DNA of 64,000 bases from Balamuthia mandrillaris (taxonomy: Eukaryota > Discosea > Longamoebia > Balamuthiidae). Below the pieces are notes generated by a model that searched no databases, was not told the DNA's origin, and saw nothing but the letters and a program-made list of their open reading frames with translations. Position numbers and translations under genes: made by a program. Below, piece by piece: positions 55,225 to 64,000 of the stretch; positions within the stretch are counted from its first letter, which is position 1; each line of letters opens with the position of its first letter. The stretch covers positions 123,501 to 187,500 of the forward strand of contig JAVKOQ010000034.1 of NCBI GenBank assembly GCA_031835245.1, given 5' to 3'.

Positions 55225-57023
55225 ATGAGGATCATCTTCAACGATGCCTCCAGCAACCCTGCATGTCTTTTGAAAGGAGCCACAGTAAGAGTAGGTGGGT
55301 AGTGCTTGTTATTACTACTCCCTGGTTGACCTTGCTTTTTCTATCACAACAGGTCCGTTTGCCGGCAACCAGGCAGTGGGCTTTTTCCTTCTCCCAAACG
55401 ACGTGTGTACCAGTACTCTCCCCACAGCTGATAACGGGCAGCCAGGACACCCTGAGAACGCCTATTGGAGCATTGACCAATTCAACCTCCCCAAAGTAGC
55501 GGCAAAGTGGAAGGAATATCCAAAAACGGGGAGAATGGTTGCCGTTGTTAAGGTTCGGAAGGCTCTTGAAGCTGTCTTGTTCTTTTCTTTGTCCTTATGT
55601 TCTCATACGGCCAACCCGGTAAAACATGCAACAGGACAATGCAAAAAACCGCTTCCATCTAGGGTTTGAGGACAAGCCTACCACGGATCAAGACTACAAC
55701 GACCTGGTCTTCTTCCTCGAGTCCAATTGCCGCATCAACGAGGTGTACATTCCTTGTCTCGGCACAGAATGTCCGGCGGGCACCGTGCTCAACACAAAGC
55801 GTTGCACATGTGCTTGCGCCAACCCTTCCCCCTGCCCAGGAATACTCAAGTGGGACGACGAAAAGTGCCGTTGCGTCTGTCCGACGGGTGCCGAGAACCC
55901 TTGTCAAAGCACGCGCTGTGCTACCTCTGTTTGCGATGAGACGAGCGCCTCCTGCAAAACGACCCCAATCCAGTGCCCCGGACAGGACACCTCCTGCGGC
56001 CGTTGGAAGTGCGATCCGAGCCAAGGCTGCATTCGAGAGGAACTGTCCTGCCCAGCACTTGCCGACAAGTGCAAGCAAAACGTGTGCAATCGACAAACCT
56101 GGGAGTGCGTATCAAAGGACAAAGAACGTCCTGCTTGGGCGGTGGATGACTTTTGTAGCACCTGGGCCTGCCAGGCTGCTACTGGCCAGTGGGTGGAGAC
56201 AGAGACGGAGTGTCCGGAGGACACGTCTTGCGAGACCTACTCCTGCGATGCTCAGAGAGGAAAATGCATCAAATCTCCGGTCCCTTGCGCCCAATGTCCT
56301 CCGATCAGCTGTGCGATATACGCATGTGACCCCAAGAGAGGCTGGGAAGTGGTTGGAGAGCAGAACTGCCCGGCTCATGGAGAAGACCTTTGCAAGGAGT
56401 ATCACTGCGAAGCGGCCACCAAAGCTTGCGTTCTTCATGACAAGCTCATCCCCTCAGAAGCGGCTGATGATCAGTGCCATGAGTACGAGTGCAATGCAGA
56501 GACCGGAGAGTGGGAACCTCATCCCGCTCACGATTGCGACTCGAAGGAGGCTCGCGGCTGTGCGGAGTGGTCTTGCGATCCTCACGAGGGTTGTCTGCTC
56601 TCCGTTCGTGCTGGCTGCTGCAGTGACTTTGACAAGAACTGCACTGGTTGCATAGGAACATTGGGTTGTTTCTACGACCCTTCCGGGGACCTTTGCGAAG
56701 CAATGGAGTTGTCTCTCGAGGAGTCTAGAGTCATGCCCAACGGCACCAACAACTGGGGTGAGCACGCTTGTCCTTCTGGAAGGTCCGATGGCGGCGGAGA
56801 CAACACCACTGCCATCGTGGCTGGAGTCGTCAGTGCCGTGGCTTCAGTCGGCGCTGTGGCTGGAGCTGCTGCTGGGCTGGCCGCCTGGAGGAAGGTGAAG
56901 AAGAGGAGGCTGGTGTCAGCGGCCAACGCTTTGGAGCCCATTTCGATCACAAGCGCTTCGATTAACCCGGTGTTTGAAGCAGCCACAACAGAGCTGGAGA
57001 ATCCTATTTTCCACAAACAGTGA
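55225..57023 (+). CDS. Short paralogue of the Sib-like protein, 5' end missing
   Basis: Tandem paralogue of the preceding gene: exons from about 55225 to 55294, 55353-55552 and 55635-57023 give at least 552 aa. It retains the second half of the DUF4114-like domain (SMRIIFNDAS, GFFLLPNDVC, DQDYNDLVFF) and the same intron positions and phases. It has only a few Cys-rich units, then the TM with GxxxG glycines and the tail NPVFEAATTELENPIF. No signal peptide or first half of the N-terminal domain is found in the 820 bp upstream. A good acceptor (TTTTCTTGCAG) ends at 55206, so an unseen upstream exon is possible. Otherwise this is a 5'-truncated duplicate or a pseudogene, though the rest of the frame is intact. 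Confidence 0.72.
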
Positions 57024-57069
57024 TGAGGACAAAGAGCCTTTTGTATAAAGTTATTTTGTTTTCATTATG

Positions 57070-58186
57070 TTATGAAGGAAGAAAGAAGTATCCTTTGCCA
57101 GACATGGCTCCATAAGTGAGACTGGTGTTATCCAACAACCGCCCGCTCTCTCTTGTTCCTGCGCTCAAGTATCCTGCAACGAAGTGACGCAACGGCGTTG
57201 AAAATGGGTAGCCTCCAACCTGGCTTCTTGTGCTTGTCTTCTTTCCTTCTTCATCCACTTCTTTGTCTTCTTCCTTGCCCACAATCTCTTCCAACGGAAC
57301 CCATCGTGCTTCCACTATTTCAGCTGGATCCAACGTAAGTGCTGGTTCTTCTTCTGCTTCTTCTTCATGCTCGTTTTGGCTGTTGCAACAACTGTTCTTT
57401 GGAGGAGTTAAAGACATAACGATGCAAAAGTAGAGGCTGTTACAGCCGAAGCGACTCTGCAGCTCGTCCCAAATACCAGCAAAGCCCACCGGATAAACTT
57501 TCAACCCGACCTCCTCCATCACCTCTCGGCATGCTGCCTCCACCACGTATTCCCCTTTGTCTATGGCTCCTCCTTTCCGTTTATCGAGAAAACCCATTGA
57601 AGTCAATAACAGAGAAAAAGAATGAGAAAAGAGGTTTTACCTGGAAACTCCCAATGGTGCTGCCTCACTCTCTCCCTCACCACAAGGGCAAGTCTCTGCC
57701 CGCCAGCGCCTCGACGCACCACCATGCCACATGCTCCGGCGATGTGCGTGCCGTGCTGAGGCACTTTGTTGAGGCTGCCCGGCACCAACCAGCGGGTGAA
57801 GATGATATGGTCGTCCTCGTGGTCGACGCGATGTAACTTGAAGCCAACCTTGCTTAACACTGGAATAAACCTTTCAAAAAAATATTCAAAAAGAAAAAGA
57901 AAACCCATTAAAAAAGAGAGAAAGAAAAGAAAAAGGTTTAAACAAAAAAAAGAGGTCACCTTCCCGACTGGGTGTGCACTTTACACCAAACGGCTGTGAT
58001 GGTTACGTCCGCCTCCCACTGAGAGATGCAAGAGAGAAACAGGCGTTCCAGCTGCTCAGGGTCTTCAGGATAGGCCGTTTCATTATCTGGGTGGATGGTG
58101 ATGCTTATGTTACCGTAGCGCCCTATTTTCTTCGGCTCGTGAACGGACGGATAACCACTTGTCCTTTCCTCTGTCGTTCCCTCCAT
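57070..58186 (-). CDS. Nudix hydrolase, NUDT6-like
   Basis: Predicted 319 aa from exons 58186-57960, 57870-57641 and 57572-57070. An N-terminal pre-Nudix region (WEADVTITAVWCKV, FIPVLSKVGFKLHR, HIIFTRWLV) resembles the NUDT6 (antisense-FGF2) N-domain. The Nudix box then fits G-x5-E-x7-REUxEExGU exactly: GAIDKGE, seven residues, REVMEEVGL. Splicing at the GGAAAG acceptor gives the canonical WEFPGG just before the box. Reading without that splice inserts FLDKRK, so the acceptor choice matters. An acidic insertion (NEHEEEAEEEPALT) follows. Nudix enzymes cleave nucleoside diphosphate-X bonds; the substrate is not predictable. The stop lies 46 bp from that of adhesion gene B. Confidence 0.9.
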
Positions 58187-58410
58187 TCTGTTGAAACACT
58201 TCTGGCTATATTAATCATTCTTTGCATACCTGGAATTCAATAAATTATTAAAATAATTAAAATTGTACAAATCACTTAAATTGTATAAATATTTTACATA
58301 TCTTTAATTACTTGAATTCCTAAAATTCTTCAAATAGTTAGGAAGAAGCACACAGGAGCAGACGCTGACCCCCAACGAGCCACAGGAGGACCTGTGTGGT
58401 GCTACACAAA

Positions 58411-60216
58411 ATGAGGATCGAGGAGGAGAGCGTTGAGCATCACGGCGAGGAAGGGAGTGAAGCAAGTCTGATAGAGGCGATGCTTAACGATGAGCTGCTC
58501 TCCCTCATTTTGCATATGGTACCGGAGAAGGAGGTGGCCATCCCCGCCAGGACCTGCCGTAGGTGGTTCCGCTGCAGCCCCCCAAAGCTTCGACACAAGC
58601 TCTTCCTCTCTCCGCTTTTCCGCTCCTTGTCTCTCCTTTCGTGGGCCGCACAGGACGAACACTATGCCGCCTATGGCGTGGGCGTCATTGATATGCACCA
58701 ACGCGAAGCATGCGCAGCGGCTGCCGGCCACGGCAACCTGGAGGCGCTGCGTTGGTTGCGAGAAACAAAAGGCTGCGACTGGGACCTCGGTGTCTTCATC
58801 AGAGCGGCCACGCAGGGACACTTGGCGGTGCTGCAATGGGCTCACCAGAACGGCTGCCCTTGGAGTTACTCGCAGGACAACATTGACGAAGCAATGGAAG
58901 TGCCTGCGCGGGCTGCAGAGGGCGGTCGCTTGGAGGTGTTGCGATGGCTGAGGGAGGAAGCCAACTGTCCCTGGTGCGAGTGGACCTGCAGCAGCGCAGC
59001 GCGGAACGGACATTTGGAAGTGCTGAAATGGGCTCGTGAGAACGGCTGTCCCTGGGATGCGCGGGCCTTCCACTCCGCTGCAACAAGAGGTCATTGGGAA
59101 GTGCTGCGGTGGCTTCAAGAGAGCGGATGCCCTTGGAGCGAAAACACTTGCAGCGCAGCTGCGAGAGCAGGACGTTTGAAAGTGTTGCAGTGGCTTAGAG
59201 AGAACGGGTGCCCTTGGGACGCAGGGACTTGCGCCAACGCAGCAGTGAAAGACCATCAGGATGTGCTGCAATGGGCGAAGGACAATGGATGTCCTTGGGA
59301 CGAGTACACCTGCCATGGCTTGGCCAAGAGAGGCCGTTTAGACGCTCTAAAGAAAGCCCGAGAGGAAGGCTGCCCTTGGAACAGCTTAACATGCCGCTGC
59401 GCGGCCAAAGGAGGACACTTGGAGGTGCTGAAGTGGTTGAGAAAGAAAGGCTGCCCTTGGGACTGGTTCACTTGTCTTGAGGCAGTTGAACGGAGCCATC
59501 TTGGAATTTTGAAGTGGGCCTGCGAGAACGGCTGTCCTTGTGACGACGAAGTCACTGCGGCTGCTGCGCGGAAAGGAGACCTGGAAGCACTCAAAACTCT
59601 GTACTCGAGACAAGCGATTGGAGGAGAGGGACATGAAGAAAAGGAAGAAGGGCAAGGCCACATTTGGAGCACGCGTACCAGCATGAGCGCAGCAGAGACA
59701 GCTCAGTTGGAGTCGCTCAAATGGCTCCAAGAGATAGGGTGTCCCTTGGACGAGGGCATTTGCATCTCTGCAGCACGCCATGGCCACCTGGACGTGCTCC
59801 AATGGGCTTACGAAAACGGTTGCCCTTGGAACGAGAAGCTCATATGCAAATATGCCGCAGAAGGAGGACGCTTGAACGTGCTGCAATGGGTAAAAGAGAT
59901 GAGCGTAGCAACAGGAGAAGGGCACCCCGCCTGGGATACGACAACCTGTGGCGCAGCGGCCATTTACGGCCAATTGGTGGCTCTGCAGTGGCTCCAAGAG
60001 AATGGGTGTCCTTGGGATAAGAGCTGTTGCAACCTGGCGGCCTCCTTGGGAAGGTGGGACGTGTTGCGCTGGCTTCACAAGAAGGGATGCCCTTGGGGCG
60101 AGGACACTTACATGATAGCTGCCTACGTTGGAAATGCCGAAGTGCTAAAGTGGCTGAAGGAGAACGGGTGTCCTTGGCCGGGGAGCATGAGCGCAGCCAT
60201 AGCGAAACGTGATTGA
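58411..60216 (+). CDS. Intronless F-box / ankyrin-repeat protein
   Basis: Single-exon 601-aa protein starting MRIEEESVEHHG. The N-terminal LNDELLSLILHMV...CRRWFR fits an F-box, which would dock to SKP1/Cullin ubiquitin ligases. The rest is about 15 ankyrin-like repeats of about 33 residues with the signature LKWARENGCPWD and AAxxGHLEVL. This subtype, with ENGCPWD turns, is abundant in giant viruses of amoebae (mimivirus and pandoravirus relatives) and in some protists such as Acanthamoeba. It is the only multi-hundred-codon gene here without an intron. Horizontal transfer from or to a giant virus is a fair inference but untested. A gap between repeats holds an acidic GGEGHEEKEEG insertion. 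Confidence 0.9.
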   Translation: MRIEEESVEHHGEEGSEASLIEAMLNDELLSLILHMVPEKEVAIPARTCRRWFRCSPPKLRHKLFLSPLFRSLSLLSWAAQDEHYAAYGVGVIDMHQREACAAAAGHGNLEALRWLRETKGCDWDLGVFIRAATQGHLAVLQWAHQNGCPWSYSQDNIDEAMEVPARAAEGGRLEVLRWLREEANCPWCEWTCSSAARNGHLEVLKWARENGCPWDARAFHSAATRGHWEVLRWLQESGCPWSENTCSAAARAGRLKVLQWLRENGCPWDAGTCANAAVKDHQDVLQWAKDNGCPWDEYTCHGLAKRGRLDALKKAREEGCPWNSLTCRCAAKGGHLEVLKWLRKKGCPWDWFTCLEAVERSHLGILKWACENGCPCDDEVTAAAARKGDLEALKTLYSRQAIGGEGHEEKEEGQGHIWSTRTSMSAAETAQLESLKWLQEIGCPLDEGICISAARHGHLDVLQWAYENGCPWNEKLICKYAAEGGRLNVLQWVKEMSVATGEGHPAWDTTTCGAAAIYGQLVALQWLQENGCPWDKSCCNLAASLGRWDVLRWLHKKGCPWGEDTYMIAAYVGNAEVLKWLKENGCPWPGSMSAAIAKRD

Positions 60217-60275
60217 GAGGAACAGGACCGAATAGCTGTGTTATGAAACAAAAACGGCATTGTTGGGAAAGGTTT

Positions 60276-63063
60276 TTAGTGAGGAGAAGGCAGACCTAAC
60301 TGAGTTGAGCTCAACATGTTATCCAACATTTGCGAGAAAGATCCATGGTGGAACTCTCCTCCACTATCAGGAGAATTTCCGACCAAGAAAGCTTCCACAA
60401 AATCATCTCCCTCTTCTTCATCCTCCTCTTCTTTTTTCTTCTCGTTTTGCTTTGCCGCTGCCAATTGTCGATACTGTTCTCTGAGCCCGCCAACGGCCGG
60501 ACACACTCTTGCGTTCTTCTCCGTCACTCGCAACAAACTCTCCAACAGGTCCAATCTTCCGCTTTTCAGGAAGATGGTGAAGATGAGGTCCAACATAAGC
60601 ATGATGCCAGCCAATATAAACCCAAAGTAAGGGTCGTTTGTGGCCTCGGCCAAGTAACGCTCCGCCCAGGCGAGAGCCGTCGTTCTTTGTCCCATGCACC
60701 AGTAACAACGAGCTCTGAGGGCGCAAATGAAGGTGATCATGTTGACAAAAGCGGTAGGAGGAAGTTCGTTGCTATCACGTAAAGAACGAAGCTCTCGTTC
60801 CAAGGTGTCTAAAGCGTGGATCAAAAAGACGAAGTCAACTGCCGTTTTGTGCTCGTTATCGTGTTTGTATGCATGTTGATGGCATTGTTGAAGACGATTC
60901 TTTTTGAGGGTTTTCTTGTGAGCCCTATGAAGACTAATGCCAAAGACAACACTCGTCATTACTCCGGTCGCCGAGGTCATCAGTCGCATATGCCTGAACA
61001 ATCGTGGTTGATTTTTATATCGTTTTTGTAGTGAATGTGTTTCTCGCTGAGATGCAGAACAAGAGGTGGAGGAAGAAGAAGACGACGATGATGAAGTCGT
61101 TGTAAGTGATGCAAAAGAAATTAAGTCCATGTCGCTGCAGAGCAGATTGTCTTGATAGTAAGGATACCGCTTTGTACGTTCGATCTCATCCTTCAACTCC
61201 ACAAGTTTTTGAGCTATCTCTGGCTCCGCTTCCGAAGTGTATGAGGATAACCCGTTCACGCAGAGACAGCGTTGATAGGCATCACTATGAAAAGCTTTCA
61301 ACCGGCGACAGATGTTCATCGCCAAAGTGTTGTAGTAGGAGCTTCGCACTGGGTCCATCTCCCAGAACAAAGTATGGTGCGACATGCAACTCAACGCAAG
61401 GGCCACGTTGTAATCGGTGAGATCAAAAGTATACTCCAAGAGAGCACGTGCTCGTCGGTAGAATTGAGTCATATTTGGAAGGTCTCCTTGTAATGCTGCT
61501 CCTATAAGCAAAGCTCGTGTCACGAAAGCAGGCAGAAAAAAGAAGAGAAGAGAGAAGAGAGCATAGGACAGCAGGGAATATAGACGAACCAATTGCGATA
61601 ACAAGGTTCACGCAAAGTGCCAGGGCACTCGTATCTTCCGCTCCTTCAGTTGTTGAAAATATGTATCTGACGTTGATTTCATCCATCGCAGCAGGATGCA
61701 GTGGATGTACGGCCCACATATGCTCTCTATACATGTCGAGATATCTCAACACTCCATTGAAGAGATGCAAATGAGCATCATCGTTCCAAATGCCAATAGA
61801 GCGTCTCTCTCGTCGTTTACTCTTTCTATCTTCGGAATCCTCTTTTCTATCGTCGTTGTCTTGCGGGTGTTCATCGCAGAACGAATTACTTACAGGTACG
61901 TCAGGTCGAAAAAAGATACGTTGTTTTTCCACAACACGTTTCCGTTTTTGCTCCATTCGTTCCTCAATAACGGGTTCAATCGCCGACCATCCCCAGTTGA
62001 ACCTATTCACCCTTCCATCTTTTAAAAAAACGGTAATACTCTTAGAAAAAATAACCCTTGCTCCAAAGCAAAAAGGGAAAAGAGTAACCCAGAAACGAAC
62101 GGGAAAAAGGCAAGAAGGACGTACAACAGACAGACACATGACCGAATCACAGTTAGAATGAGGAATGAAGGTTACCTTCATCGTCCTGGGTGGCGTCAGT
62201 AGACAGATGAGAAAGGCCCAAGGACGCCAAGGTTTGAAAGGAATATGTGGAGTTAAAAGAAATGGATGAGGATGCACTCGCCGTAGCCGGTTCGTTCAGC
62301 ATCAACATCTCAAGAGGGTGAGTATCATCCCAATCCTGCCACTCTACTTCGCTGGCTTTGGTTTCCGTCTCTTCCCCTGCTTCTAACACCCGGACAGTTT
62401 GTTGTGGAGGTTGATTCTGATCATCGTTGCCGGAATGTTGATGTTGATAATGTTGAGGTTGTAGTTGTTCAGCTGGAAACTTCGGGGTTCTGCCTCCAGC
62501 ACCTCCCCCTTCGCCAAAAGGAAGAGGAGGGTGAAGCAAAGGTTTATCTTCATTGATGAGCATTGGAACATATCCGGAAGGAGGTATGTCCTGCTGTCCG
62601 CTGTAACAAGCATCTGGTTCGTGCTGAAGATGATGACGAGGGTATGTGTAACGATAATGGTGATACTGAGAGGAGCTCACTGGGATGGAAGTAGTTTGGT
62701 TGCCTGAAGTATAAACTCGTGGCTGTTGCGGATATGAAGGACGAAAAGGATGAGGAAGAACATGAGGTTGGGGATGACGGTAAACTGTGTTTCTGCTCGA
62801 GTGTACTGGTGGCTTCGCGTCAGCACCCATAGCACGGTTGTAATTATTATTTCCGTGCTTCGCTCTAAAGAGTCAAGAAAGAACAAACAATTCAATAGAA
62901 AAAGACAAGTCAGAAAAAAACCAGCTAAGAAAACTAAAATGAATATGGCTTACCCTGCCAATACCACCGCTTTTGCCCGTTTCTTTTCATTTCGTACAAA
63001 CTTGAGACCACACGCATTGCACAGAGTAATCTTCCATCAAAGCCAAGCTGTCAAAGAAAATCG

Positions 63064-63103
<40 letters not shown>

Positions 63104-63240
63104 CGAACTAAAAGAAGAAACTCAGAATGAAAAGGATATATGTTGCCGTTGCCTCCTCTTCGCCAACAAGGCGTGTTTAGCGTGCCACAAGCGCTGCAAC
63201 TCTTCGTGCTGTGGGACCGTCCTCCGTTCGGTGCCTCCAT
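60276..63240 (-). CDS. GATA zinc-finger transcription factor-like protein
   Basis: Predicted 838 aa from exons 63240-63140, 63025-62954, 62864-62176, 62018-61590 and 61501-60276. The GATA finger is at the extreme N-terminus: C15-x2-C18-x17-C36-x2-C39 with NTPCWRR and LCNACGLKF followed by basic KKRAKA. It should bind (A/T)GATA(A/G). The first intron splits the finger and is AT-AC. A Pro/His/Gln-rich activation-like region follows (exon 3), then a helical region (RRARALLEYTFDLTDYNVAL, DPVRSSYYNTLAMNICRRL) that resembles the regulatory middle region of fungal-type transcription factors, which I infer only from pattern. A Ser tract and acidic patch precede the C-terminus. Targets are unknown. 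Confidence 0.8.
63026..63139 (-). other. U12-type AT-AC intron in GATA gene
   Basis: The 114-nt intron begins ATATCCTTTT and ends GATTAC. Excision gives C-x2-C-x17-C-x2-C, the exact GATA spacing. No GT donor occurs in the last 29 nt of exon 1. The best branch match is TTCTTTGAC (one mismatch to TTCCTTRAC), about 25 nt from the AC, a little far. It contains a GA (sense CT) microsatellite. Confidence 0.75.
63067..63102 (-). repeat. (CT)n microsatellite inside AT-AC intron
   Basis: GA run on +, CT on the sense strand of the GATA gene. Confidence 0.9.
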
Positions 63241-63838
63241 TTTTGCTACTCCGTATGTACGCTTTTTCCTGTGTTCCACTTTTCGTCAACTATCTTTCTT
63301 CCTTCTTGGAACAAATATATGGATGGCTTCTCTTTGTTTGGAAAAAAAAGCAAAACGGTAACGGTTAAAAAAAACCTGGTTGGCGACCCCGAATTCCCTC
63401 GCTTGCGCCCTTCAACCTATCGTGTGGGTTGGGGGAAGGTTTGGGGTCGCCGAATGCGAGAGCGTTTGAGGGGTAGAATCCCTTTTTTGGGAAAAATGAC
63501 GCTACGATGACGAAGCTTGGCTTGTCAGAACGGCGTTGCTGGCACGAGCGAAGTGCGGGGAGATAGCTGACGACATGTCATTTTTGACCGACGTGCAATG
63601 GTTGGGTTTGGCGGTGGTCCTTGTCGATACTAATTTTCCCGCGAAAAGTAGCGGGGAAGCGCAAGGACTTTTTTTGCTGCCCTCGGTACCCTTGCCATTT
63701 CTTTTCAGTCGTGTATGAAAAATCAATTGAGTGATAATAGATAAGAAATGAAGGGACAAGGGTAATGGAACACCAACAACTCATAATGAATGTTTGTTTG
63801 TTTGTGGTGAGAGATAGAATGAATAAATAAAAGCAGTT
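63241..63838. other. Intergenic region right of GATA gene
   Basis: About 600 bp without a credible coding exon. It contains a strong inverted repeat (63382-63451) and GC-rich stretches. Confidence 0.45.
63382..63451. other. Inverted repeat / hairpin, possible RNA element
   Basis: GGCGACCCC (63382-63390) and GGGGTCGCC (63443-63451) are perfect 9-bp complements. Inside, CCTTC and GAAGG, then AACC and GGTT, can extend the fold. The class is not recognised. Confidence 0.3.
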
Positions 63839-63989
63839 TTAATCTTGCTTTTGCTGCTGAGTCGGTTGTTGTTGTTGTTGGAGCTGTTGCCTGGCTTGTT
63901 GTTCTTGTTGGCGAGTGAGGTAGTTTTGCTGAAGGATGAAGGATTGGACGTTGGCTGTTTTGGACTCGTAGTTGGAGCGACAGGTTATC
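63839..63989 (-). CDS. C-terminal exon of an unidentified Gln-rich protein (partial)
   Basis: An open frame from a plausible TTGAAG acceptor at 63990 reads NYESKTANVQSFILQQNYL, then a Gln-rich tail ending QQQKQD and a stop at 63839. The upstream exon lies beyond the window. No family can be assigned from about 50 residues. Confidence 0.4.
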
Positions 63990-64000
63990 CTTCAACGTAT

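Noticed and set aside
57573-57606. In-frame read of GFLDKRK before the Nudix box
   Set aside because: Using the acceptor at 57573 yields the canonical FPGG directly before the box; the longer read lacks any AG acceptor upstream.
1-64000. CRISPR arrays, insertion sequences, operons, rRNA genes
   Set aside because: The genome is eukaryotic with spliceosomal introns; tandem repeats seen are microsatellites, and no transposase, terminal repeat pair or rRNA segment was recognised.

Overview
This is nuclear DNA of a unicellular eukaryote. The genes are dense and split by roughly 98 inferred introns, most about 55-400 bp long. Nearly all introns are GT-AG, and GTAC, GTTTGT and GTATGT donors recur. 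Many introns carry CT, CTT or CTTCCT microsatellites with the pyrimidines on the sense strand. Gene content points to Amoebozoa: a P2X receptor close in layout to Dictyostelium P2X, a TKL kinase, a PAK-like STE20 kinase, cysteine-rich adhesion proteins with integrin-beta-like tails, an ERMES MDM12 subunit and a PlsB-type acyltransferase. I cannot name the species. All gene models are hand-spliced from the sequence: exon phases and CDS lengths were checked to be in frame, but nothing was compared with a database or transcript.

Layout. 1-510 (-): 5' end of an EFL1-like ribosome-maturation GTPase. 1512-3324 (+): a Rab GTPase. 3666-13173 (-): a very long CHD-type chromatin protein whose last exon encodes an array of six to seven MBD-like repeats. 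14333-18235 (+): glycerol-3-phosphate acyltransferase. 18434-21286 (+): glutaredoxin-DEP-DUF547 protein. 21417-22003 (-): small charged protein. 22288-25073 (+): membrane-anchored TKL kinase. 25185-28388 (-): PBZ-CRIB-STE20 kinase. 29349-31182 (+): histidine acid phosphatase. 31267-32165 (-): AIM24-family protein. 32702-33989 (-): SH3 protein. 34487-34557 (-): tRNA-Gly(GCC). 34699-37740 (+): P2X receptor. 37976-39971 (-): TMEM120/TACAN. 40291-43642 (-): beta-helix type I membrane protein. 43817-46220 (-): flavin amine oxidase. 46372-47353 (+): MDM12. 47455-48183 (+): candidate small gene. 48369-54403 (+) and 55225-57023 (+): a tandem pair of Sib/integrin-beta-like cysteine-rich proteins, the second lacking its N-terminus. 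57070-58186 (-): NUDT6-like Nudix. 58411-60216 (+): intronless F-box/ankyrin protein resembling giant-virus families. 60276-63240 (-): GATA zinc-finger protein. 63839-63989 (-): C-terminal exon of a further gene.

Themes. The window is a mosaic of housekeeping and signalling genes rather than an operon-like system. The strongest unusual signals are: (i) an apparent single polypeptide joining a CHD remodeler, with its ATPase motifs degenerate, to an MBD array; (ii) a PAK-like kinase carrying a predicted poly(ADP-ribose)-binding PBZ finger next to its CRIB; (iii) two AT-AC introns with textbook U12 5' splice sites, showing a minor-spliceosome dependence; and (iv) a tandem pair of integrin-beta-tailed cysteine-rich adhesion proteins. 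Several adjacent gene ends are only 45-111 bp apart, and in some genes an AATAAA overlaps or hugs the stop codon, so the genome is compact apart from its microsatellites.
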